Source: Paracoccaceae bacterium
GTDB lineage: Bacteria > Pseudomonadota > Alphaproteobacteria > Rhodobacterales > Rhodobacteraceae
Assembly (NCBI GenBank): GCA_902525995.1
Contig: CABZJG010000105.1
Coordinates: forward strand, 1 to 6,414
Direction of reading: 5' to 3'
DNA length: 6,414 nt
Shown here: positions 1 to 5,493 of the stretch, one piece after another
How the letters are laid out: every line of letters begins with the position of its first letter
Position numbering within the stretch: the first letter of the stretch is position 1
Position numbers and translations under genes: made by a program
The notes under the pieces: generated by a model
Database searches by the model: none
Seen by the model: only the letters and a program-made list of their open reading frames with translations
What the model was told of the DNA's origin: nothing

Positions 1-381
1 AGAATCTGCAATGACAATCATTTGATCACTTGCAATCGCAACAATCTTTTCTTGAAGCAACGCGCCACCGCCGCCTTTGATCAGGGCAAAATCAGCATCA
101 AACTCATCGGCACCGTCAATTGTTAAATCGAGCCAGCCGGCTTCATCGAGGGTGATAATTTCGATGCCCACTTTGTGAGCCAGATCCGCTGTTCTGGTTG
201 AGGTTGGGACCCCTTGAATACGCAGTCCTTCGTCGCGCACCTTTTGTCCAAGGTGCTGCACCAGCCAAGCGGCTGTACTGCCGGTTCCAAGGCCGACTTT
301 CATGCCGCTGTGCACCAGGCCTGCAGCCTGTTTTGCGGCGGAAAATTTAGCTTTATCAGCAGCGCTGAGCGACTCAAACAT
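1..381 (-). CDS. rpiA: Ribose-5-phosphate isomerase A, N-terminal part (cut by window edge)
   Basis: Cytosolic enzyme of the non-oxidative pentose phosphate pathway that interconverts ribose 5-phosphate and ribulose 5-phosphate. Reading the minus strand from the ATG at 379-381 gives 127 residues beginning MFESLSAADKAKF. The phosphate-binding loop GLGTGST is at residues 30-36, the catalytic DGADE at 89-93, and the KGGGG loop at 102-106 is followed by EK at 111-112. D89, D92, K102 and E111 fall at a constant offset of 8 from the E. coli RpiA active-site residues D81, D84, K94 and E103 (known numbering, from memory). The start is supported by a Shine-Dalgarno GGAGGT at 387-392, six bases from the ATG. 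Members of the family are about 220-260 residues, so roughly half is missing beyond base 1; nothing suggests it is broken. It is transcribed divergently from the SDR gene at 591. Confidence 0.95.
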   Translation of the reverse strand, partial: MFESLSAADKAKFSAAKQAAGLVHSGMKVGLGTGSTAAWLVQHLGQKVRDEGLRIQGVPTSTRTADLAHKVGIEIITLDEAGWLDLTIDGADEFDADFALIKGGGGALLQEKIVAIASDQMIVIADS

Positions 382-551
382 ATCAGACCTCCGTTGGGAT
401 TACTGCGCTTATAGGCAACATTCATGCGATGTGCGAGTGTGATTTATGCAAAACCTAAGCGGGACATCATTCTGATAAATTTAAGGTGACCTATTTGCCA
501 TAACAACCGTCGCTTTTTGAGTATTTCAAATGTGTTTCATCATCTATGTAA

Positions 552-569
552 TGTATCAGTTCTGTATCA
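552..569. repeat. Direct repeat TGTATCA x2, 11-bp period, upstream of the SDR gene
   Basis: Two exact copies of TGTATCA lie at 552-558 and 563-569, separated by GTTC, so they repeat every 11 bp, about one helical turn. They end 21 bp before the SDR start codon and immediately precede an AT-rich stretch with a possible -10 element, TATAGA at 573-578, so they cover the expected -35 region. Tandem heptamers on one helix face are a common arrangement for activator or response-regulator sites, but I cannot assign a regulator. The rest of the 382-590 intergenic region holds the rpiA ribosome-binding site, a 9-bp palindrome AGGTGACCT at 484-492, and no other signal I trust. Confidence 0.35.
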
Positions 570-590
570 AATTATAGAAAGTTTAGGCAG

Positions 591-1292
591 ATGGATCGCA
601 AAGTTTGCATGATTATTGGCGGCGGTCGGGGGATGGGCGCGGCAACGGCACGGGAAATGCGGACAAAAGGCTATGAGCTATCGCTGATGTCCCCGTCAGA
701 AAGCTGTCAACATCTGGCGCAAGAGTTGGACGGTGTGGCGCTGCGTGGACGGGCGGAAAACCCGCAGGACGTCACGGCGTTGGTTGATTTAAACATGGAT
801 TCGTATGGCCGCATTGATGCCGTTCTCATTCACGTGGGGGGGCCGCCCAAGGGCGATTTGCTTGAAATTTCTGAAGAGGATTGGAACAAAGCCCATTCGA
901 TGGTGCTTAAACCCGTCATTCAGGTGGCCAAGACAGTCACGCCGATCATGCAGCAACAGGGCGGCGGATCAATTGTAAACATTACAACGTTTTCCGCATT
1001 TGAGCCCAGTTTGATATTTCCTACATCCAGCGTTTACCGAGTTGCTGTATCCTCGTTTACCAAGCTCTTTTCAGATCGTTACGGACCGGAAAATATTCGC
1101 ATGAACTGTCTATTACCCGGGTTTACAGACAGTCTTGATCTGCCGGAAAAATTTGCGCAAATGTCGGCTCTCAAGCGGCTTGCCAAAGCAGAAGAACAAG
1201 CCAAAACAGCGGCTTTTCTGCTCAGTGAAGACAGCGGTTACATCACCGGCCAAAGCATCCGTGCTGATGGCGGTGTGACACGGCACATGTAG
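591..1292 (+). CDS. SDR-family oxidoreductase with atypical active site
   Basis: A 233-residue Rossmann-fold protein of short-chain dehydrogenase/reductase type. The nucleotide-binding glycine motif is GGGRGMG (residues 10-16, the usual leading Thr being Ile9). The β4 NNAG motif is replaced by HVGG (81-84). The C-terminal half has IRMNCLLPGF (169-178) and GYITGQ...DGG (216-228), both standard for SDRs. Aligned without gaps to FabG, the catalytic Ser/Tyr/Lys positions are T133, S146 and R150, so the YxxxK pair is absent; a Tyr (Y149) sits next to R150. I recall a proteobacterial SDR subgroup with 'SSVxRAxLxxFTK' here, so this may be a real subfamily trait rather than decay. The length is normal and the frame intact. 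The start is ATG with a weak AGG at 585-587. Substrate is unknown; it may be a weak or non-classical reductase, or a binding protein. Automated labels such as 3-oxoacyl-ACP reductase would be unsafe. Confidence 0.9.
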   Translation: MDRKVCMIIGGGRGMGAATAREMRTKGYELSLMSPSESCQHLAQELDGVALRGRAENPQDVTALVDLNMDSYGRIDAVLIHVGGPPKGDLLEISEEDWNKAHSMVLKPVIQVAKTVTPIMQQQGGGSIVNITTFSAFEPSLIFPTSSVYRVAVSSFTKLFSDRYGPENIRMNCLLPGFTDSLDLPEKFAQMSALKRLAKAEEQAKTAAFLLSEDSGYITGQSIRADGGVTRHM

Positions 1293-1352
1293 CGCGCGGT
1301 GGTAAATCAAATGAATGAGAGGGATTTACTCGCAAGCGCGCTGTTTTGCTTT
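1291..1352 (+). terminator. Two-tier hairpin with T-rich tail after the SDR gene
   Basis: An outer perfect 7-bp stem pairs AGCGCGC (1291-1297) with GCGCGCT (1336-1342). An inner perfect 7-bp stem pairs GTAAATC (1302-1308) with GATTTAC (1323-1329) around a 14-base loop, with short unpaired stretches between the two. The 3' arm is followed by GTTTTGCTTT (1343-1352). The hairpin starts inside the SDR stop codon (TAG 1290-1292). The GC-rich lower stem and T-rich tail fit a Rho-independent terminator, though the T run is interrupted and the inner stem is AT-rich. It would separate SDR transcription from serine dehydratase, implying a separate promoter; TATGAT at 1352-1357 is a possible -10, but I see no good -35 for it. 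Confidence 0.6.
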
Positions 1353-1403
1353 ATGATGCAGGCAGGCCGAGCACAGATCTCAGTTGAACAAGGACCGCTT
1401 TAG

Positions 1404-2777
1404 ATGTTTTTGTCTGTCTTTGATATGTTCAAAGTTGGCATAGGCCCATCGTCTTCGCACACGATGGGGCCGATGGTGGCGGCTGCCCGGTTTTTGGAGG
1501 TTTTACGCGGCTCACCCTTTGCGGCGGCAGGATTGCAAGCCAGTCTGCACGGCTCGCTTGCTTTTACCGGCATTGGCCATGCGACCGATCGGGCGACAAT
1601 CTTGGGTCTGGCAGGTTTTGAACCGGACAGCTACGATCATGACAAAGCAGAAGCAGCTCTAGCCGATATCCGCAGCACGCACTCTGTTGCGCCGCCCGGT
1701 CTACCGCGGCTTGTGTTTGATCCAAAAAATGATCTGCAATTTGATTTTGGGCCCAATTTACCCGGTCATCCAAACGGCATGATTATTAAAGCCACGGATG
1801 CCCAAGGCGATGTGATCCTGCAAGAGACCTATTATTCGGTCGGCGGCGGCTTTGTAATGAGCGAAGCCGAACTGGCCGAAGACGGGTCTGACAACACAGC
1901 CGCCGAGGTGCCTTACCCCTTTACAACAGCGGCTGACATGCTTCGGATGGCCGAAACCTCGGGGAAAACCATTGCCGAGTTAAAACGTGCCAATGAGATC
2001 GCCTGTACAGGCCAAGATGCCGTGCGCAGCGGAATTTCCCGTCTGTGGCAGGTCATGTCCGAGTGTATAGATCGCGGCCTCACCCAAGATGGTATCCTGC
2101 CCGGCGGTTTGCAGGTTAAACGCAGAGCCAAGGGTATTCATGATGCCTTGATGGCTGAACGCGGCATGAACCTTGCGCCGCCGCATACAATCAACGACTG
2201 GATGAGCGTTTATGCCATGGCGGTAAACGAAGAAAATGCAGCTGGCGGGCAAGTGGTTACTGCGCCGACCAATGGCGCCGCCGGCGTGGTGCCTGCTGTC
2301 ATCCGATATTATCTTGACCATGTGCCCGGAGCCCAGAAATCGCGCGTCGAAGACTTTTTGCTCACCGCTGCGGCAATTGGCGGCTTGGTGAAATTCAACG
2401 CCTCGATCAGCGGCGCTGAGGCTGGCTGCCAGGCCGAGGTTGGCAGCGCCAGTGCGATGGCTGCAGCGGGGCTATGCGCCGTTTTGGGCGGCACTCCGGA
2501 ACAGGTTGAAAACGCAGCCGAAATTGCGCTTGAGCATCATCTGGGTATGACCTGTGATCCGGTCAAAGGACTGGTTCAGGTGCCCTGTATTGAACGCAAC
2601 GGGCTGGGCGCAATCAAAGCGGTCTCGGCCGCCAGCCTCGCGCTGCGCGGTGATGGCACCCATCTGGTGCCGCTTGATGCGTGCATAGAAACCATGCGTC
2701 AAACCGGGCTGGATATGAGCGAGCGCTATAAAGAAACATCGCTCGGCGGATTGGCTGTCAATATTCCAAATTGCTAG
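1404..2777 (+). CDS. sdaA: L-serine dehydratase (L-serine ammonia-lyase), iron-sulfur, single chain
   Basis: Cytosolic enzyme that deaminates L-serine to pyruvate and ammonia using a catalytic [4Fe-4S] cluster rather than PLP. The 457 residues match the usual length of the single-chain bacterial form. The N-terminal β domain opens with SVFDMFKVGIGPSSSHTMGP (4-23), a family hallmark. The catalytic α domain carries APTNGAAGVVPA (287-298) and the cluster cysteines C342 (GAEAGCQAEVG), C384 and C395 (MTCDPVKGLVQVPC). The last residue is C457. From memory, the Legionella pneumophila enzyme uses C343, C385 and C396, with its C-terminal C458 entering the active site; all four correspond here with a one-residue offset, so the protein looks complete and active. 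AAGGA at 1390-1394 precedes the ATG by nine bases. It follows the SDR hairpin and precedes the EamA transporter by 72 bp. The adjacent transporter could move an amino acid, but that is only inference. Confidence 0.97.
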   Translation: MFLSVFDMFKVGIGPSSSHTMGPMVAAARFLEVLRGSPFAAAGLQASLHGSLAFTGIGHATDRATILGLAGFEPDSYDHDKAEAALADIRSTHSVAPPGLPRLVFDPKNDLQFDFGPNLPGHPNGMIIKATDAQGDVILQETYYSVGGGFVMSEAELAEDGSDNTAAEVPYPFTTAADMLRMAETSGKTIAELKRANEIACTGQDAVRSGISRLWQVMSECIDRGLTQDGILPGGLQVKRRAKGIHDALMAERGMNLAPPHTINDWMSVYAMAVNEENAAGGQVVTAPTNGAAGVVPAVIRYYLDHVPGAQKSRVEDFLLTAAAIGGLVKFNASISGAEAGCQAEVGSASAMAAAGLCAVLGGTPEQVENAAEIALEHHLGMTCDPVKGLVQVPCIERNGLGAIKAVSAASLALRGDGTHLVPLDACIETMRQTGLDMSERYKETSLGGLAVNIPNC

Positions 2778-2780
2778 GCT

Positions 2781-2794
2781 GCGGTTTTGACCGC
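2781..2794. repeat. Small hairpin GCGGT-TTTG-ACCGC just after sdaA
   Basis: A perfect 5-bp inverted repeat (2781-2785 with 2790-2794) with a four-base loop lies three bases after the sdaA stop. It is not followed by a T run on either strand, so it is not a classical Rho-independent terminator. It could protect the 3' end or be incidental. Confidence 0.3.
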
Positions 2795-2800
2795 TTGAAG

Positions 2801-2820
2801 TGTCGGTTTCGAAACAGACA
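2801..2820. promoter_or_regulatory. 20-bp imperfect palindrome upstream of the EamA gene (operator candidate)
   Basis: The sequence TGTCGGTTTCGAAACAGACA reads as its own reverse complement except for one symmetric mismatched pair (G2805 with A2816). The perfect core GTTTCGAAAC is at 2806-2815 and the flanking TGTC/GACA arms pair. With no loop it is better suited to binding a dimeric regulator than to forming an RNA hairpin. It ends 29 bases before the EamA start codon, a plausible operator position. No family is assigned, and I see no clear -10/-35 pair here. Confidence 0.4.
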
Positions 2821-2849
2821 AAAGAATAAAAAAAGATCAACTGCGCCGA

Positions 2850-3773
2850 ATGAACACTTCAACACCTTCCTCTGTTGACACCGCCACCGACCGGGTGGTC
2901 TTGGGTGTTGGCCTGATGATCGCGTTTTGCGTTGTGGCACCACTTTTGGACGTGGCCTCAAAGCTGGCTGCCGATAAAATTCCAGTTGCCCAAATCACAA
3001 CCAGCCGATTTGTTCTTCAAGCTGTGCTGATGGCCCCAATGATCGGGTTGCTGGGCCACAGGTTTACCCTGCCTCGGGGCTTGATCTGGCCCATGACACT
3101 GCGCGCCGTTTTACTAATCGCATCGACCTATTGTTTCGTAGCCACCATTTCGGTGATGCCAATTGCTGATGCTTTGGCAATTGTCTTTGTTGAACCGTTT
3201 ATTTTGCTCGTGCTGGGCAAATGGCTTTTAAAGGAGCAGATCGGACCACGCCGGTTGGGCGCTGCTGTGGTTGGCTTTGTGGGTGTGGTGCTTGTTATTC
3301 AACCAAGCTTTGCTACGTTTGGCGCCTATGCGCTCTTTCCGCTGGCAACTGCCGTTGGGTTTGCCGGCTATATGCTTAGCACACGTAGCATTTCACGCCA
3401 TATTCATCCGGTTCCGATGCAATTTCACACCGCCCTTATCGGCTCTGTGCTTTGTTTGCCAGTGATGATTTGGGGCCAATTTGGGGCGGTCACAGGCTTG
3501 GACCCAGTATGGCCACAAGGGATTTGTTGGCTCTGGCTTTTCGGGGTTGGGGTTTTTGCCACCATTTCACATTTGCTGATGACCTATGCTCTGCGCTTTG
3601 CGCCATCCACGGCGCTGGCACCGCTGCATTATCTTGAAATTGTCAGCGCTGTCTTGTTCGGCTATCTCGTCTTTGCAGATTTTCCGAATGAAATGACCCT
3701 GTGCGGCATGTTTATCATTGTCGGCTGCGGACTTTACATCTTTCTTCGGGAGCAAAAAATAGCGAAGGGATAG
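2850..3773 (+). CDS. DMT-superfamily (EamA) transporter, intact
   Basis: A 307-residue inner-membrane protein with ten predicted hydrophobic segments, roughly at 17-35, 47-68, 79-98, 104-124, 134-151, 157-176, 193-209, 224-242, 254-274 and 282-299. These form two tandem EamA repeats (about 17-150 and 157-298). Family features include the TM4-TM5 region PIADALAIVFVEPFILLVLG (104-123), the VLVIQPSF end of repeat one (147-154), and HLLMTYALRFAP...PLHYLEI (241-264) in repeat two. The length is normal for 10-TM EamA proteins. No good Shine-Dalgarno lies before the ATG at 2850; the next in-frame ATG (codon 23) is inside TM1, so the first is kept. The family exports or takes up small metabolites such as amino acids and vitamins; the substrate cannot be read from sequence. 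A diverged, broken paralogue follows 61 bp downstream. Confidence 0.92.
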   Translation: MNTSTPSSVDTATDRVVLGVGLMIAFCVVAPLLDVASKLAADKIPVAQITTSRFVLQAVLMAPMIGLLGHRFTLPRGLIWPMTLRAVLLIASTYCFVATISVMPIADALAIVFVEPFILLVLGKWLLKEQIGPRRLGAAVVGFVGVVLVIQPSFATFGAYALFPLATAVGFAGYMLSTRSISRHIHPVPMQFHTALIGSVLCLPVMIWGQFGAVTGLDPVWPQGICWLWLFGVGVFATISHLLMTYALRFAPSTALAPLHYLEIVSAVLFGYLVFADFPNEMTLCGMFIIVGCGLYIFLREQKIAKG

Positions 3774-3777
3774 GATC

Positions 3778-3809
3778 GCAATTCCTTAACAACTTTAGAT
3801 TGCTTTTTT
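3778..3809 (+). terminator. Weak Rho-independent terminator after the intact EamA gene
   Basis: GCAAT (3778-3782) pairs with ATTGC (3799-3803) around a 16-base loop, directly followed by six T residues (3804-3809). The stem is only 5 bp (one more G-U pair possible), so termination would be weak. Its position, five bases after the stop codon at 3771-3773, is right. Confidence 0.4.
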
Positions 3810-3812
3810 GAT

Positions 3813-3818
3813 TATAAT
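3813..3818 (+). promoter_or_regulatory. Perfect TATAAT -10 box upstream of the broken EamA paralogue
   Basis: TATAAT at 3813-3818 lies 16 bases before the ATG at 3835. No good -35 box is found at 16-18 bp spacing; TTAACA (3786-3791) is close to consensus but 21 bp away. Transcription from here would start almost at the ATG, leaving nearly no leader. It may be a chance AT-rich match. Confidence 0.3.
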
Positions 3819-3834
3819 TTATTACCTATGGTGG

Positions 3835-4749
3835 ATGATCCTTGATCGTCCATTATTCGGCATTTTGTCAATGTTATTGTTTTGCCTGCTGGCACCGCTT
3901 GGCGACGCCTTGGCAAAACTGCTTGGTCAAAGCGTGCCTTTAACGCAATTGATATTTGTTAGATTTGCCGTGCAAGCGGCTCTTTTGATCCCTTTGGTTT
4001 ACATCACGGGTCGCAAATGGCGCATGTCGGGCTGGGTTCTGGGTTTTGCTTGGCTGCGGATTGGTCTTTTGATTGCCGCGATCGCTTGTATGGTGATCGC
4101 GCTGAGGTATCTGCCTTTGGTTGATACAATCGCAATCGTTTTTGTAATGCCCTGCATTTTACTATTGTTGGGCAATATCTTTCTTCAAGAGGTTGTGGGG
4201 CGGCATCGGTTGATCGCCTGTCTGGTTGGGTTTGCCGGTACGCTTTTGGTTATTCAACCGTCTTTTGAAAACGTCGGCACACCGGCATTATGGCCGCTTG
4301 GTTGATTGCATTTTTTATGATGGTGACCCGCAAAATTGCCAAAGTGACAGACCCGATCAGGCTTCAGGCTGCCAACGGGGTAATGGCTGTCTTGATGCTG
4401 GCGCCAGCGCTATGGTTTTTTCGGGGCGGCGAATTTGCAGAAATGCAGCCACTATCAACTCTGGCTACTGCTGCTGTTTGGGATAACTGGGACTACTGCG
4501 CATTTGGTTATGACTTGGTCTTTGCGCTATGCCCCCTCAAGCACCACTGCGCCCCTACAATATCTAGAAATTCCGATCGCCACTGTGATTGGGTGGCTGG
4601 TTTTTTTCGACCTGCCCAATCCAACGGCGGCGTTGGGGATCGTTGTGATCATTGCGGCAGGGCTTTATATCCTCATAAGGGAGCGGGCCATTTCGGAGCG
4701 CTCTGCAATACCGATCCTACCGTCTGGGCAAATTTCCGCGGCAGAATAA
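3835..4749 (+). pseudogene. Second DMT/EamA transporter, disrupted by two frameshifts
   Basis: Three consecutive segments in two frames rebuild one EamA protein. Segment one (start to stop TGA 4303-4305) covers the first EamA repeat: LAPLGDALAKLLGQSVPLTQ, VDTIAIVFVMPCILLLLGN and LLVIQPSF, ending TPALWPLG. The match continues in the next frame (about 4302-4455: LIAFFMMVTRKIAKVTDP, then GGEFAEMQPL), and returns to the original frame from about 4456 (QLWLLLLFGITGTTAHLVMTWSLRYAPSS, PLQYLEIPIATVIGWLVFFD, GLYILIRER) to TAA 4747-4749. The first shift equals a net loss of one base, or 3n+1: alignment to the upstream copy suggests about ten bases lost. The second equals a gain of one base near 4455. 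Segment order and motifs match the upstream copy, but sequence identity is modest, so the duplication is old and the breaks are probably recent. The start is set at ATG 3835 because an in-frame TTG at 3808 overlaps the upstream T run. If the shifts are assembly errors, this is a normal transporter. Confidence 0.85.
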
Positions 4750-5356
4750 GCAACATAGAGCAATTTTCCGGTGCTAGGACCACCTTTCCACTGCAGCGGT
4801 TGGATGTTCCTATTTGGCCATTTGGAGAAAACTCTAACCCATCTGTCGGCCAGTGAAGCCCCTGTGAGGTCACCTTTGTCGGTGCCATGGGAAAAAGCGA
4901 CACGCGAGTGCCAACCGGCAGATCAAGTGCAAATTGCGGCGGCACAACACAGACAACATCCCGCGTACCAATCAGCAAGCAGCGTTGATACGCATAGCGA
5001 ACCAATACGCTCTGTACCGCCATTTGATGATCAACGCGCCCGCCAAGAAACCCAAGCCCAATGACCAGCGGCGCTTCGATCCGTGACAGGCATTTTTCAA
5101 AATCCGTACTGTCCTGTTCGGCAATACGATGCAGCCGCTCGGGCGGCACCTGTGCTTGCAGACTTGGCGCAAGCGAGTCCAGATCGCCGATGACGGCCAA
5201 AGGGCTATGGCCATGATCAAAAAGGGTCTTTGCGCCCCCATCTGCAGCCACAGTCTTTGGGGCCAGATGCAGCCCTTCGACCAATAGCTCGGCCTCTACC
5301 GGTGCCCCTCCCACCAGAGTGATTGGTTCATTTTCGGATACAATAGGCCGGTTCAC
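4673..5356 (-). CDS. Thiamine diphosphokinase (thiamine pyrophosphokinase)
   Basis: Cytosolic enzyme that transfers diphosphate from ATP to thiamine, giving the cofactor thiamine diphosphate. The 227-residue protein has the family motifs in order: AADGGA (37-42), VIGDLDS (55-61), DSTDFEK (82-88) with the metal- and phosphate-binding acidic residues, GGRVDH (105-110), and the thiamine-site region with GTSNR (183-187). The start is GTG at 5354-5356; AGGGA lies about ten bases upstream and an in-frame TGA further up, with no ATG between. The gene is often called thiN in Gram-positive bacteria. The last ~22 residues (RKFAQ... to the end) pass beyond the hydrophobic LLILP where many homologues stop; they run antisense to the 3' end of the broken EamA gene (77-bp overlap). 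A proximity link between vitamin metabolism and an EamA transporter (some members, such as RibN, import vitamins) is speculative. Confidence 0.93.
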   Translation of the reverse strand: MNRPIVSENEPITLVGGAPVEAELLVEGLHLAPKTVAADGGAKTLFDHGHSPLAVIGDLDSLAPSLQAQVPPERLHRIAEQDSTDFEKCLSRIEAPLVIGLGFLGGRVDHQMAVQSVLVRYAYQRCLLIGTRDVVCVVPPQFALDLPVGTRVSLFPMAPTKVTSQGLHWPTDGLEFSPNGQIGTSNRCSGKVVLAPENCSMLLILPRKFAQTVGSVLQSAPKWPAPL

Positions 5357-5389
5357 GACAGAATGTTCCCTGAAACTTCTGACTGCCTT

Positions 5390-5395
5390 ATTATA
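5390..5395 (-). promoter_or_regulatory. Perfect TATAAT -10 box for thiamine diphosphokinase
   Basis: Read on the minus strand, 5395-5390 is TATAAT, 33 bases upstream of the GTG start, the spacing expected for a short leader. The hexamer 17 bp upstream (ATAATC, 5418-5413) is a poor -35 and overlaps a small inverted repeat, so the promoter may need an activator or may be a chance match. No thiamine-riboswitch structure fits the roughly 30-base leader. Confidence 0.4.
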
Positions 5396-5402
5396 GCCAT
5401 CA

Positions 5403-5416
5403 AATCATACATGATT
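5403..5416. repeat. 14-bp inverted repeat AATCAT-AC-ATGATT in the divergent promoter region
   Basis: Two perfect 6-bp arms (5403-5408 and 5411-5416) are separated by two bases. The repeat covers the -35 zone of the minus-strand TATAAT and lies about 80 bp upstream of the plus-strand gene at 5494, so a bound protein could affect either. On the plus strand, TTGTCA (5447-5452) and CATACA (5471-5476), 18 bp apart, are a weak promoter candidate for the gene at 5494. No more is visible in 5357-5493. Confidence 0.3.
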
Positions 5417-5493
5417 ATCCCCAAATTCGTTTGCTTTTTGTCCGTTTTGTCATGGTACCCCAATTCCGAACATACAAGAAGGTAAGCTCTCTT

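Noticed and set aside
214..414. Plus-strand open frame of 66 codons
   Set aside because: It is antisense to the conserved N-terminal half of rpiA and extends over its ribosome-binding site; no motif supports it.
1980..2321. Minus-strand open frame of 113 codons inside sdaA
   Set aside because: The plus strand codes for a clear serine dehydratase with catalytic motifs throughout; the antisense product has no recognisable domain and no ribosome-binding site.
2472..2840. Minus-strand open frame of 122 codons over the 3' end of sdaA
   Set aside because: It is antisense to the conserved cluster-binding region of SdaA, and its product resembles no family I know.
3808..3834. TTG start for the second EamA gene, nine codons earlier
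   Set aside because: The TTG lies in the T run of the upstream terminator-like hairpin, lies upstream of the candidate -10 box, and has no ribosome-binding site. ATG 3835 places the first membrane segment normally.
4290..4460. Programmed ribosomal frameshifting in the EamA paralogue
   Set aside because: There is no slippery heptamer at either shift, two opposite shifts would be needed, and a stretch of residues seems to be missing; mutation or sequence error is simpler.
4290..4856. 188-codon plus-strand open frame
   Set aside because: Only its first ~55 codons match EamA; after about 4455 the transporter match moves to another frame and the remainder is antisense to thiamine diphosphokinase. 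It is a by-product of the frameshifts, not a separate gene.
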